Shown one piece after another: positions 1-9,839 of a stretch of 64,000 nucleotides of DNA; position 1 is the stretch's first letter, and every line of letters starts with the position of its first letter. The position numbers were made by a program, and so were the translations under genes. Source of the DNA: Pseudomonas putida (GTDB taxonomy: Bacteria; Pseudomonadota; Gammaproteobacteria; Pseudomonadales; Pseudomonadaceae); contig NZ_JANHLK010000019.1 of assembly GCF_028682635.1 (NCBI RefSeq), forward strand, positions 1 through 64,000, in the 5' to 3' direction. A model generated the notes under the pieces. That model was not told the origin of the DNA. It ran no database searches and was given only the letters and a program-made list of their open reading frames with translations.

Positions 1-187
1 TGATGGTGCCACCGCTTGGCTTGTAGAAGCCGGTCAGGCAGTTGAACACGGTGGTCTTGCCGGCACCGTTGGGGCCGATCAGTGCAACCACTTGTTTCTC
101 TTTGACGCTCAAGGCAACGCCGTTGACCGCCAGCAAACCGCCGAAGCGCATGCTCAAATCAGCTACTTTTAGGATCTCACGGCTCAT
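1..187 (-). CDS. livG: Branched-chain amino acid ABC transporter ATP-binding protein LivG (partial, N-terminus)
   Basis: This is one of the two ATPases that power the LivKHMGF importer at the inner face of the cytoplasmic membrane. Only the first 62 residues are in the window; the gene runs off the left edge. The Walker A loop GPNGAGKTT is seen at residues 38-46, after a typical LivG N-terminus with the FGGLLAV stretch. The start codon overlaps the livM stop as ATGA, so the two are translationally coupled. The missing downstream partner is expected to be livF. The assignment rests on the motif and on operon position. Confidence 0.9.
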   Translation of the reverse strand, partial: MSREILKVADLSMRFGGLLAVNGVALSVKEKQVVALIGPNGAGKTTVFNCLTGFYKPSGGTI

Positions 188-1440
188 TTGCGCAGCTCCA
201 AGTGAGGACGTTGCATGGGCAGCAGACCTTGAGGACGCCAGATCATCATCAGCACCATCAAGGCACCGAACATCAACATGCGGTACTCACTGAACTCACG
301 CATCATTTCCGGCAGCAGGATCATCACCACGGCGGCCAGGATCACGCCCAGCTGCGAGCCCATGCCACCCAGCACCACGATGGCGAGGATGGTTGCCGAT
401 TCCAGGAAGTTGAATGACTCCGGCGTGATCAGTCCCTGACGGGCAGCGAAGAAGCTACCGGCGAAACCGGCAAAGCTGGCACCCAGGGTGAACGCCGAGA
501 GCTTGATGATGGTCGGGTTCAGACCCAATGCACGGCAGGCGATTTCGTCTTCACGCAAGGCTTCCCATGCGCGGCCCAGGGGCATGCGCAGCAAGCGGTT
601 GATGACGAACAGCGCACCCAGGGCAAGCAACAGCGCAACCAGGTAGAGGAAAATCACCTTGTTGATCGAGTTGTATTCCAGTCCGAAGTACTCGTGGAAC
701 GTTTGCAGGCCTTCAGCAGCTTTGCGTTCGAAGGTCAGGCCGAAGAACGTCGGCTTCTCGATGTTGCTGATGCCGTTCGGGCCACCGGTAATTTCGGTCA
801 GGTTACGCAGGAACAGACGGATGATTTCACCGAAGCCCAGGGTCACGATCGCCAGGTAGTCACCGCGCAGCCGCAGCACTGGGAAACCGAGCAGGAAGCC
901 GAAGGTGGCGGCCATCAGGCCGGCAATCGGCAGGCAGATCCAGAAGCTCAGACCGTAGTAGTGCGAAAGCAGCGCATAACTGTAGGCGCCGACGGCGTAG
1001 AAACCGACGTAACCGAGGTCGAGTAGGCCAGCCAGACCGACCACGATGTTCAGGCCCAAACCCAGCATCACGTAGATCAGCACCAGCGTCGCGATATCCA
1101 CCGCGCCGCGAGAACCGAAGAACGGCCACACCAGTGCACCGGCGACCAGCGCAATGATGATCCAGCGCTGGGTGGTCGGTAGGGTCAGGAAGTTACTGGC
1201 CTTGGCCGGAATCAGTGGCAAACTAGGCGAGGAACGCCAGACCAAGCTAATTTGGTGGCTGAACAGCACCCGCAAGAACAGCAATACTGAACATACAGCG
1301 ATGGTTGCCAGAATGGCCGGATTAGTATTGTGCACTTCCAGATTGATGCCGACGATGGTCAGCTTCAAGCCCAGCACCGCGTAAGCAACCGCCCATACCA
1401 GGAGGGCGCTGAAGAACGCCTGTTTAAGATTCCTAGTCAT
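184..1440 (-). CDS. livM: High-affinity branched-chain amino acid ABC transporter permease LivM
   Basis: This is the second integral membrane subunit of the leucine/isoleucine/valine importer (418 aa, the usual length for Pseudomonas BraE/LivM). The protein has an N-terminal membrane extension and a BPD_transp_2 core. The signature around residues 128-155 (GLNIVVGLAGLLDLGYVGF) is followed by the cytoplasmic loop EDEIACRALGLNPT near residue 300, which contacts the ATPase. It overlaps livH by 4 bases upstream and livG by 4 bases downstream, as expected for one operon. Confidence 0.95.
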   Translation of the reverse strand: MTRNLKQAFFSALLVWAVAYAVLGLKLTIVGINLEVHNTNPAILATIAVCSVLLFLRVLFSHQISLVWRSSPSLPLIPAKASNFLTLPTTQRWIIIALVAGALVWPFFGSRGAVDIATLVLIYVMLGLGLNIVVGLAGLLDLGYVGFYAVGAYSYALLSHYYGLSFWICLPIAGLMAATFGFLLGFPVLRLRGDYLAIVTLGFGEIIRLFLRNLTEITGGPNGISNIEKPTFFGLTFERKAAEGLQTFHEYFGLEYNSINKVIFLYLVALLLALGALFVINRLLRMPLGRAWEALREDEIACRALGLNPTIIKLSAFTLGASFAGFAGSFFAARQGLITPESFNFLESATILAIVVLGGMGSQLGVILAAVVMILLPEMMREFSEYRMLMFGALMVLMMIWRPQGLLPMQRPHLELRK

Positions 1441-2360
1441 ACTTTCTCAACCTCCGGACGACCCAGCAGGCCAGTTGGCCGGAACAACAACACCAAAACC
1501 AGGAGACCGAAAGCCACGACGTCCTTGTACTGGTCGCCGAAGATATCGGCACCGAAGGCTTCCGCCACGCCCAGTACCAGCCCGCCGAGCATGGCGCCCG
1601 GAATGCTGCCGATACCGCCCAGTACCGCTGCGGTGAAGGCCTTGAGGCCGACCAGGAAACCGGAGTTCGGGTTGATCACGCCGTATTGCATGCTCAGCAG
1701 CACGGCCGCGATGGCCGCAAGGGCAGCACCGATGACGAAGGTCAGGGCGATGATGTTGTTGGTGTTGATACCGAGTAGATTGGCCATCTTGATGTCTTCG
1801 GCACAGGCACGGCAGGCGCGGCCCAGGCGAGAGCGGGAGATGAACAGCGTCAGACCAAGCATGGCAACTAGGGTCACTAAGAACACCATGATTTGCATAT
1901 AGGAGACCAGCACCTCATGTGCACCACCTGGCCCGAAGGTGAAACTGCCCGGAACCATGTTGGGGATGGATTTATCCTTGGAATCTTGCGCAAGCAGAAC
2001 CGTATTCTGCAGGAAGATCGACATACCGATGGCGGAAATCAATGGAATTAGGCGGTTACTGCCACGCAAGGGGCGGTAGGCGATCCGTTCGATGCTGTAA
2101 CCGTAGGCGCTACAAACGACAATGCTCACCACGAAAGCAGCGATCATCAACAGCGGGAGGCTTTGCAATCCAAAGGCAGCCAGCCCTGCAAGGGCAATAA
2201 AGGCTACATAGGAACCAATCATGTACACCTCGCCATGGGCGAAGTTGATCATTCCTATGATGCCGTAAACCATCGTATAACCAATGGCAATCAGGGCATA
2301 TGTACTTCCAACGGTCAGACCGTTAACTAACTGCTGGAAGAAGTGATAAATATCAGGCAT
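1437..2360 (-). CDS. livH: High-affinity branched-chain amino acid ABC transporter permease LivH
   Basis: This is the first integral membrane subunit of the branched-chain amino acid importer. I chose the ATG giving MPDIYHFFQQLVNG, which yields 307 aa, the length of Pseudomonas BraD. A GAGGAG ribosome site lies just upstream of it, whereas the open frame extends 15 codons further without support. The conserved GMINFAHGEVYMIGSY segment is near residue 40. It is separated from livK by about 115 bases that hold a stem-loop, and overlaps livM by 4 bases. Confidence 0.95.
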   Translation of the reverse strand: MPDIYHFFQQLVNGLTVGSTYALIAIGYTMVYGIIGMINFAHGEVYMIGSYVAFIALAGLAAFGLQSLPLLMIAAFVVSIVVCSAYGYSIERIAYRPLRGSNRLIPLISAIGMSIFLQNTVLLAQDSKDKSIPNMVPGSFTFGPGGAHEVLVSYMQIMVFLVTLVAMLGLTLFISRSRLGRACRACAEDIKMANLLGINTNNIIALTFVIGAALAAIAAVLLSMQYGVINPNSGFLVGLKAFTAAVLGGIGSIPGAMLGGLVLGVAEAFGADIFGDQYKDVVAFGLLVLVLLFRPTGLLGRPEVEKV

Positions 2361-2434
2361 CAGGGGGGCTCCTCGACCACAAAAGTGAGCCGAACTGGGA
2401 GGCACAAGTGTGTCCGTGCAAGCAAGTCGTTGGC

Positions 2435-2462
2435 AAAGCCCACTGCATCCACAATGGGCTTT
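2435..2462 (-). promoter_or_regulatory. Stem-loop in the livK-livH intergenic space
   Basis: AAAGCCCATTG and CAGTGGGCTTT (minus strand) can pair over 11 positions, including one G-U, around a 6-base loop. It lies downstream of the livK stop and upstream of the livH start. No T-tract follows, so it looks like a partial attenuator or an mRNA 3'-end stabiliser rather than a full terminator. Such an element would let the periplasmic protein be made in excess over the membrane subunits; that role is inferred. Confidence 0.55.
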
Positions 2463-2476
2463 GAATTATAGACTTA

Positions 2477-3622
2477 TCATTTAACCAAGGTTTTAGAACC
2501 GTCTTGGTGCCATTTATAAACAACAAAGTTGAAGTGTTTAAGATCGCCTTTTTCGTCGAAGGACAAATTACCAGTAGGCGTATCAAAGGCATTGTTACGC
2601 AGTGCGTCAGCGACTTTAAGGGGATCTTCGCTTTTTGATATTTTGATACTATCGGCAACAACTGATAGTGCAGCATACGAAGGCAAAACGAAGATACCGC
2701 TTGGATCTTGATTTTTTGCTTTAAAGGCATCAACGATTGATTTATTTTTTGGATCTTCGTCGAAAGGTTCTGCCAGGGTCACCAGGAGCCCTTCAGAAGC
2801 TGGGCCCGCGATTGCAGAAAGCTCCTTATTCCCTGCACCTTCAGTCCCCATAAACTGTGCTTTCAGACCGCGCTCAGAAGACTGGCGTATTAGTAAGCCT
2901 AGTTCCGGGTGATAGCCACCATAGTAGATAAAATCAACATTCGCCTGCTTAAGCTTGGCAATGATGGCAGAGTAATCCCTTTCGCCGGTATTAATGCCTT
3001 CGAAGATCGCGACCTTTACACCTTTACCTTCGAGACTTTTCTTTACAGCAGTGGCGATACCTTCACCATATTGTTGTTTGTCATGAAGTACAGCGATAAC
3101 CTTAGGCTTAGCACGCTCTGCAATGTAAGCCGCCGCAGTAGGGGCCTGCATACTATCCAACCCGATGGTCCGGAAAATCATCTTGTAACCACGATTTGTG
3201 ATTTCCGGATTAGTCGACGAGCCCGTGACCATTAGGATTCCTTCGTCCTCATAGATGTCTGACGCAGGTTGCGTAGAGCTTGAGCAGACATGACCAATCA
3301 CAAACTTTATGCCGTCGTTAACCACTTTGTTTGCAACTGCTACCGCTTGCTTAGGGTCACAAGCATCATCGTAAACAACACCTTCGAGCTTCTTACCGTT
3401 AACTCCTCCAGCATTGTTGATTTGCTCAATGGCCATTTTGGCGCCAACAAACTCCATCTCACCATATTGTGCTACCGGACCGCTAAGCGGACCTACCAGT
3501 GCAATTTTTATAGTGTCCGCAGCAAATGAATAACTGGCGATAGCTGACAACGCAGCGATCAGAAATACATTGCGCGCCCGAATTCGCCCACAGGTGCGCG
3601 AAAGATCTGGAACTTTTTTCAT
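2477..3622 (-). CDS. livK: Branched-chain amino acid ABC transporter periplasmic binding protein LivK/BraC
   Basis: This is the periplasmic Leu/Ile/Val (and often Ala/Thr) receptor that delivers substrate to LivHM. A signal peptide covers roughly residues 1-35, with a basic N-region and a cleavage site near SYSFA/ADT. The mature part has the Peripla_BP_6 pattern (IALVGPLSGPVAQYGEM) and the two-cysteine loop DDACDPKQ...HVCSSST. The ATG at 3622 is preferred because GGAGGA sits 6 bases upstream; the longer TTG start would overlap that site. Its codon use is noticeably more AT-rich than that of livH and livM. Confidence 0.93.
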   Translation of the reverse strand: MKKVPDLSRTCGRIRARNVFLIAALSAIASYSFAADTIKIALVGPLSGPVAQYGEMEFVGAKMAIEQINNAGGVNGKKLEGVVYDDACDPKQAVAVANKVVNDGIKFVIGHVCSSSTQPASDIYEDEGILMVTGSSTNPEITNRGYKMIFRTIGLDSMQAPTAAAYIAERAKPKVIAVLHDKQQYGEGIATAVKKSLEGKGVKVAIFEGINTGERDYSAIIAKLKQANVDFIYYGGYHPELGLLIRQSSERGLKAQFMGTEGAGNKELSAIAGPASEGLLVTLAEPFDEDPKNKSIVDAFKAKNQDPSGIFVLPSYAALSVVADSIKISKSEDPLKVADALRNNAFDTPTGNLSFDEKGDLKHFNFVVYKWHQDGSKTLVK

Positions 3623-3924
3623 AACGTCCTCCAACTACTATTTATTGGATAAAGAGCATGAATCGGAAGATCATGCTGGCGTATCCGTGCTTTTGTTTTT
3701 TTGGCAGTTGACACGTATTGCACTTGGTTTTTTTATGTTTTTTTATTCTAATTGACACCTTTTTTGAGCAAAAGTATTCCGACCGCGATTTTAATCGCGC
3801 GACTAAAAACAGCAAAACCTAAGTTAAGGATAACTTCAGTGGCAAGCTAGAGGGGACCCAATTCCATCCGAGCCCCCAGATAAAGCTCATAAGTTTTTCT
3901 ATGCACCATCAACTATCACAGCAC
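3623..3924 (-). promoter_or_regulatory. liv operon leader and promoter region with three inverted repeats
   Basis: This AT-rich gap lies between livK and the upstream regulator gene. Three dyads are visible: AGCATGA/TCATGCT (3655-3661 and 3671-3677), CGCGATT-TT-AATCGCG (3784-3799) and AAGTTA-AGGA-TAACTT (3821-3836). The first is close to the livK ribosome site and the others lie in the expected promoter-proximal zone. I could not assign a clear -35/-10 pair. Any of the dyads may bind the DauR-like regulator encoded next door or an Lrp-type protein; this is inference. Confidence 0.4.
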
Positions 3925-4629
3925 TCACTCCTTCTCACTGGATGCTTCTAAAACCCGAATCTCGTCCAGATAATTGTAAATGGTGTAACGAGTAACGCCG
4001 AGCGCGGCAGCGGCCTTCTCGATCCCACCCTTGACAATAAACAAACCGCGGTTCTGCATTAAGCGAACTGCTTCAAGTTTTTGGGATTTCTTTAACCTTA
4101 AAGCTCCAGTCGGACAGGCGCTAATGATGATTTCCGCCATCAATCGCTCCATATCCTGAGGATCATCACTAGGCATTTCCGGCGCCGCGATCAGCCCGAG
4201 AAGTCCACCGAGACAAGCGTGAGCGGCTGCAATTCCGCTCATATCAGCATTAATGCACAGGCTAGCGAAAGGCAGACCACCACTGTCCCGATATACCACG
4301 GAAGAACTGATCAACTGGCGACCGCCAGGCGCGATGGTTTTGTAGTTTTCTACCAGCAAAGGTTCGGTACTGGAACGATCCTCAAGCGCTTGTCTAACTG
4401 CGATTAACCCTAAGTCATCGAGTGGCCCGCCCAGAACAGGCCCACCAACTCGACGCCCTGTGATATGACCATTAGCTATAGCAAGGATCGATCGCTCGGG
4501 CATCGTCAAATCGTGCAACACGATTTCAATATGCCTTCCCACTACGCTGCCAAGCATTTTCAAAGCACTATGAAGCACCTTGATCGTCAGTTGTCGCTCA
4601 GCCGAGTGAAGATTTTCATGCACCGTCAT
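3925..4629 (-). CDS. DauR/YheO-type PAS-HTH transcriptional regulator
   Basis: This 234-aa protein has a YheO-like PAS domain (about residues 15-130, with the characteristic EIVLHDLTMPERSILAIANG) and a C-terminal HTH_22 domain (about 175-225, with KAAAALGVTRYTIYNYL as the recognition helix region). The family includes DauR, which controls D-arginine utilisation in Pseudomonas, and other amino-acid-responsive regulators. It lies upstream of and co-directional with livK, about 300 bases away, and faces away from lpdV, so it may regulate the liv operon. The ligand is not deducible from the sequence. Confidence 0.8.
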   Translation of the reverse strand: MTVHENLHSAERQLTIKVLHSALKMLGSVVGRHIEIVLHDLTMPERSILAIANGHITGRRVGGPVLGGPLDDLGLIAVRQALEDRSSTEPLLVENYKTIAPGGRQLISSSVVYRDSGGLPFASLCINADMSGIAAAHACLGGLLGLIAAPEMPSDDPQDMERLMAEIIISACPTGALRLKKSQKLEAVRLMQNRGLFIVKGGIEKAAAALGVTRYTIYNYLDEIRVLEASSEKE

Positions 4630-4879
4630 AACGGCTTTACCATATTAGTCCTAGATAGCACTGATTATGTCGACCCCTTGTTGAAAAATCAACAAATATT
4701 TGAATTCCGCGTAGAGGTCTAGCCGGGTTTGTTACGAGGCGGACGCAGCTTTCTCATAGGGCTGCCACTCCCCCTCAACTCACATCGCGCGCCAGCGTGA
4801 CCTATTCATCAAAAAGTCAGCCCAGACGTCAGGCGCATTTACAATGAATTTGCGAGCGAGCGCCCCCTCTTACTCCAAC

Positions 4880-6262
4880 TCAAAGATGCAACGCATGCCC
4901 CAAGGCACGCAGCGCCGCTTCCTGCACCGCCTCGCCGAGCGTTGGATGCGCATGGATGGTGCCGCCGATGTCCTCCAGCCGCGCGCCCATTTCCAGGCTT
5001 TGCGCGAACGCCGTGGACAATTCGGAGACCCCGACCCCCACCGCCTGCCAGCCAACAATCACATGATTATCCCGACGAGCGACCACGCGTACGAAGCCGC
5101 TTTTGGACTCGAGCGTCATCGCCCGGCCATTGGCGGTGAATGGGAAGTTCGACACGATGCAGTCCAGCCCAGCTGCTTTGGCATCGTTTGGGGTCTTGCC
5201 GACCACCACCAGTTCCGGGTCGGTAAAGCACACGGCGGCGATGGCGGTGGGGTTGAACTCGCGGCTCTTGCCGCTGATCAGCTCGGCCACCATCTCGCCT
5301 TGGGCCATGGCCCGGTGGGCGAGCATCGGCTCTCCACTCAGGTCGCCGATGGCATAGACGTTGCTCATACTGGTCTGGCAGCGGTTGTCGATCTTGATCG
5401 ATGCGCCGTTCATGTCCAGGTTCAGCGCTTCGAGGTTCCAGCCTTGAGTGTTGGGCTTGCGACCAACGGCCACCATTACCTGATCGGTTTCCAGGTTCAG
5501 GGTGTCGCCATTAGGGTCGCTTACCTGCAAAGTATTTGCCGATGAATCAAAACCTTGCACGCTATGCCTCAAGTAAAGCTTTACGCCGAGTTTTTTCAGT
5601 TCGTCGTGTACGGGCTGGGTCAATTCCGCGTCGTAGGCCGGCAGGATGCGTTCCTGAGCCTCGACGACGCTGACGTCGGCACCAAGCTTGCGATAGGCAA
5701 TCCCCAGCTCCAGGCCGATGTAGCCGCCACCCACCACGATCAACCGCTTCGGTACAGACGTCGGCGCCAGCGCTTCGGTTGAGGAGATGATCGGCCCGCC
5801 AATCGGTAGTATCGGCAGGTTCACGCTTTTGGACCCAGTGGCCAGCACCAGGTGTTCGCAAATAATGCGCGTGTCGCCGACGACGACGGTTTTACCGTCA
5901 ACCACTTTGGCCCAGCCTTGAATGACCTGGACCTTGTTCTTTTTCAGTAGCGCCGCAACGCCGGTGGTCAGGCGATCGACAATGCCGTCCTTCCACTCGA
6001 CGCTTTTGCCGATGTCCAGCGTGGGTGCCGACACGGTGATGCCCAGCGCCGACTGCTGGCTGTGATGCCGGGTCTGATGGAACTGCTCGGCGACGTGAAT
6101 CAGCGCTTTGGACGGAATGCAGCCGATGTTCAGGCAAGTGCCGCCCAGAGATTGGCCTTCCACCAGAATGGTTGGAATGCCCAACTGGCCGGCACGGATC
6201 GCGGTCACATAACCGCCAGGGCCGCCGCCGATGATCAGCAGCGTGGTACTAAGAGTCTGCAT
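4880..6262 (-). CDS. lpdV: Dihydrolipoyl dehydrogenase (E3) of the branched-chain 2-oxoacid dehydrogenase complex, LPD-Val
   Basis: This 460-aa flavoprotein reoxidises the dihydrolipoyl groups of BkdB with NAD. The FAD loop GGGPGG is at residues 12-17, the redox-active disulphide C43/C48 is in GTCLNIGC, and the NAD-binding GGGYIGLE is in the middle. The catalytic His-Glu pair HAHPTLGE is near the C-terminus. It is the last gene of the bkd operon, starting 3 bases after the bkdB stop. Its place after bkdB identifies it as the valine-specific E3 and not the general one. Confidence 0.95.
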   Translation of the reverse strand: MQTLSTTLLIIGGGPGGYVTAIRAGQLGIPTILVEGQSLGGTCLNIGCIPSKALIHVAEQFHQTRHHSQQSALGITVSAPTLDIGKSVEWKDGIVDRLTTGVAALLKKNKVQVIQGWAKVVDGKTVVVGDTRIICEHLVLATGSKSVNLPILPIGGPIISSTEALAPTSVPKRLIVVGGGYIGLELGIAYRKLGADVSVVEAQERILPAYDAELTQPVHDELKKLGVKLYLRHSVQGFDSSANTLQVSDPNGDTLNLETDQVMVAVGRKPNTQGWNLEALNLDMNGASIKIDNRCQTSMSNVYAIGDLSGEPMLAHRAMAQGEMVAELISGKSREFNPTAIAAVCFTDPELVVVGKTPNDAKAAGLDCIVSNFPFTANGRAMTLESKSGFVRVVARRDNHVIVGWQAVGVGVSELSTAFAQSLEMGARLEDIGGTIHAHPTLGEAVQEAALRALGHALHL

Positions 6263-6265
6263 TCT

Positions 6266-7543
6266 TTACTCCACAAACAGGGTGGCGGGTTGTTCGAGCA
6301 GGCCGCGCACGGCCTGGATGAAGAGCGCCGCGTCCATGCCATCGACCACGCGGTGATCGAAGGAACTGGAGAGGTTCATCATCTTGCGGATCACGATCTG
6401 GCCTTTGATCACCATCGGCCGTTCGACAATTTTATTCACGCCGACAATCGCCACTTCCGGCAGGTTCAGCACCGGTGTGCTGACGATGCCACCCAACGCG
6501 CCGAGGCTGGTCAGAGTGATGGACGAGCCGGTCAGTTCATCGCGGCTGGCCTTGCCTTTACGGGCGGCAGTGGCCAAACGGGAGATTTCAGCGGCACTGT
6601 CCCACAGGCTGCGAGCCTCAGCGTGGCGCACCACAGGCACCATCAAGCCGATATCCGCCTGGGTGGCGATGCCGACATGCACCGCGCCCAAGCGGGTGAT
6701 GACCTGAGCTTCGTCGTCGTAGCGGGCGTTGATCTGCGGGAAATCACGCAGGGCAACGACCAGGGCGCGGACCAAGAACGGCAGCAAGGTCAGCTTGCCG
6801 CGGGTGGCACCGTATTTTTCGTTGAGGTGCGCGCGCAGTTCTTCCACGGCAGTGACGTCGATTTCTTCGACATAGCTGAAGTGGGCGGCACGCTGCGTGG
6901 CGTCCTGCATGCGCTGGGCGATCTTGCGGCGCATGCCGATGACCGGGATCTGCTCTTCGTCGTTGCGTTGGGCATAAGCGTTGCTGACGGTCGACGCGTT
7001 GGACTGACCCTGAGCCAGATAGGCATCCAGGTCTTCGTGCAGCACACGACCGGCCGGGCCGGAGCCACGTACAAGACGCAACTGAATACCGAGGTCCAGC
7101 GCATGTTTGCGTACGGCCGGGGAGGCCAGCGGACGCTCATTGGCTTCGCGAGCGACCATCGGTCCCTGGCATACGGCCGCCGGACGCGGTGCCGCCACCG
7201 GCTTGTTTGCCACGACCGCTTCAACTTTCGGTGCTGTGACTACCGGCGCTTCCTTGATGGCGGCCGGCGCTGGCGCAGCCGACTCCTTAACGTTCCCCGC
7301 ACCTTCGACTTCAATGCTGATCAGGATGCTGCCAACCGCCATGACTTCGCCCGGCTGCCCGCCAAGGGCAATGACCTTGCCATGCACGGGCGACGGAATA
7401 TCCACCATCGCCTTATCGGTCATGACATCGGCCAGCAACTGATCCTCGACGACCAGGTCGCCGACCTTGACGTGCCACTGTGACAATTCAACTTCTGCGA
7501 TGCCTTCGCCAATGTCCGGCATCTTGATAACGTGCGTGCCCAT
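6266..7543 (-). CDS. bkdB: Lipoamide acyltransferase (E2) of the branched-chain 2-oxoacid dehydrogenase complex
   Basis: This is the core of the complex; it transfers branched acyl groups from E1 to CoA. Domains in order: a lipoyl domain (residues 1-77, with the lipoylated Lys44 in MTDKAMVD), an Ala/Pro-rich linker, a peripheral-subunit-binding domain (about 137-175) and the catalytic acyltransferase domain ending with the HRVVDG active-site motif. The single lipoyl domain and 425-aa length are normal for Pseudomonas BkdB. It abuts bkdA2 without a gap. Confidence 0.95.
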   Translation of the reverse strand: MGTHVIKMPDIGEGIAEVELSQWHVKVGDLVVEDQLLADVMTDKAMVDIPSPVHGKVIALGGQPGEVMAVGSILISIEVEGAGNVKESAAPAPAAIKEAPVVTAPKVEAVVANKPVAAPRPAAVCQGPMVAREANERPLASPAVRKHALDLGIQLRLVRGSGPAGRVLHEDLDAYLAQGQSNASTVSNAYAQRNDEEQIPVIGMRRKIAQRMQDATQRAAHFSYVEEIDVTAVEELRAHLNEKYGATRGKLTLLPFLVRALVVALRDFPQINARYDDEAQVITRLGAVHVGIATQADIGLMVPVVRHAEARSLWDSAAEISRLATAARKGKASRDELTGSSITLTSLGALGGIVSTPVLNLPEVAIVGVNKIVERPMVIKGQIVIRKMMNLSSSFDHRVVDGMDAALFIQAVRGLLEQPATLFVE

Positions 7544-8602
<1,059 letters not shown>

Positions 8603-8603
8603 G

Positions 8604-9839
8604 TCAGATCCCCAGCTCTTGACGCTGGCGCTTCAAATGCTCCGGCATCTCTTTATAGACGTCTTCGAATATGGTCGCGGCGCTTGGAATCTGGCCGCCT
8701 GCGAGAGTGCCGTACTGTTCGGCCTGTTTCTGCGCGGCAATCACTTCGGCTTCCAGTTCGGCGCTGACGGCGCTGTGTTCCTCTTCGGACCAGTGGCCGA
8801 TCTTGATCAGGTGCTGCTTGAGGCGCGCGATCGGATCGCCCAACGGGAAGTGGCTCCAGTCGTCGGCAGGGCGGTATTTGGATGGATCGTCCGACGTGGA
8901 ATGCGGGCCGGCGCGGTAGGTGACCCATTCGATCAAGGTTGGACCGAGGTTGCGGCGCGCACGTTCGGCGGCCCAGGCGGAGGCAGCGTAGACCGCGACA
9001 AAATCGTTACCGTCGACCCGCAGCGAGGCAATGCCACAACCGACGCCACGCCCGGCGAAGGTGGTGGCTTCACCACCGGCAATGGCCTGGAAGGTAGAGA
9101 TGGCCCACTGGTTGTTGACCACGTTAAGAATCACCGGGGCGCGGTATACGTGAGCAAAGGTAAGAGCATTGTAGAAATCGGATGAAGCAGTAGCACCGTC
9201 ACCGATCCAAGCCGAGGCGATGTTAGTGTCGCCCTTAATTGCCGAGGCCATGCCCCAACCCACCGCTTGCACGTACTGTGTACCGAGATTGCCAGAAATG
9301 GAAAAGAAGCCAGCATCTCGTACCGAGTACATGGTAGGTAACTGACGCCCTTTGAGCGGATCGTGCTCGTTGGACAGCAGTTGGCAGATCATGTCCACCA
9401 GCGACACATCGCGTGCAATCAGGATGCTTTGCTGACGGTAAGTGGGGAAGCACATATCTTCAGCTTTTAACGCTTGAATTTGGGCGGTACCAATAGCCTC
9501 CTCGCCCAAACTTTGTACGTAGAACGACATTTTCTTTTGCCGCTGGAATATCACCATACGATTGTCAAAAATCCGCGTCTTAAGCATGGCGCGCATGCCT
9601 TTACGCAGGACCTCCACTGGCACGCCTTCGGCCCACGGCCCCAGGGCATTGCCCTGGTCGTCAAGCACGCGAATCAGGCCACTGGCCAGGTCGGCTGTGT
9701 CAGAAGGTTCAACGTCGATGGGGGGTTTGCGCACCGTACCGGCATCAGTCAGACGCAGGTAGGAAAAGTCAGTTTTGCAACCTGGACGGCCCGAAGGTTC
9801 GGGAACGTGCAGGCGCAATGGTTGATACGCTTGGTTCAT
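8604..9839 (-). CDS. bkdA1: 2-oxoisovalerate dehydrogenase E1 alpha subunit
   Basis: This is the alpha chain of the branched-chain 2-oxoacid decarboxylase. The thiamine-diphosphate motif starts at GDGATASSDF (about residue 213) and ends at VVNNQWAIS about 30 residues later. The 411-aa length matches Pseudomonas BkdA1. It is the first gene of the operon, preceded by a conserved AT-rich control block. In other pseudomonads bkdR lies divergently just upstream; here no gene is found on the other side of the promoter. Confidence 0.95.
   Translation of the reverse strand: MNQAYQPLRLHVPEPSGRPGCKTDFSYLRLTDAGTVRKPPIDVEPSDTADLASGLIRVLDDQGNALGPWAEGVPVEVLRKGMRAMLKTRIFDNRMVIFQRQKKMSFYVQSLGEEAIGTAQIQALKAEDMCFPTYRQQSILIARDVSLVDMICQLLSNEHDPLKGRQLPTMYSVRDAGFFSISGNLGTQYVQAVGWGMASAIKGDTNIASAWIGDGATASSDFYNALTFAHVYRAPVILNVVNNQWAISTFQAIAGGEATTFAGRGVGCGIASLRVDGNDFVAVYAASAWAAERARRNLGPTLIEWVTYRAGPHSTSDDPSKYRPADDWSHFPLGDPIARLKQHLIKIGHWSEEEHSAVSAELEAEVIAAQKQAEQYGTLAGGQIPSAATIFEDVYKEMPEHLKRQRQELGI

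Noticed and set aside
3700..3790. Plus-strand TTGACA-like boxes with weak -10 partners
   Set aside because: They point away from livK and toward no supported gene; the -10 matches are poor.
6062..7483. 473-codon open frame on the plus strand
   Set aside because: It is antisense to bkdB and lpdV, its composition (many His, Gln, Arg, Asp) is the mirror of high-GC codon use, and the sense genes are unambiguous.
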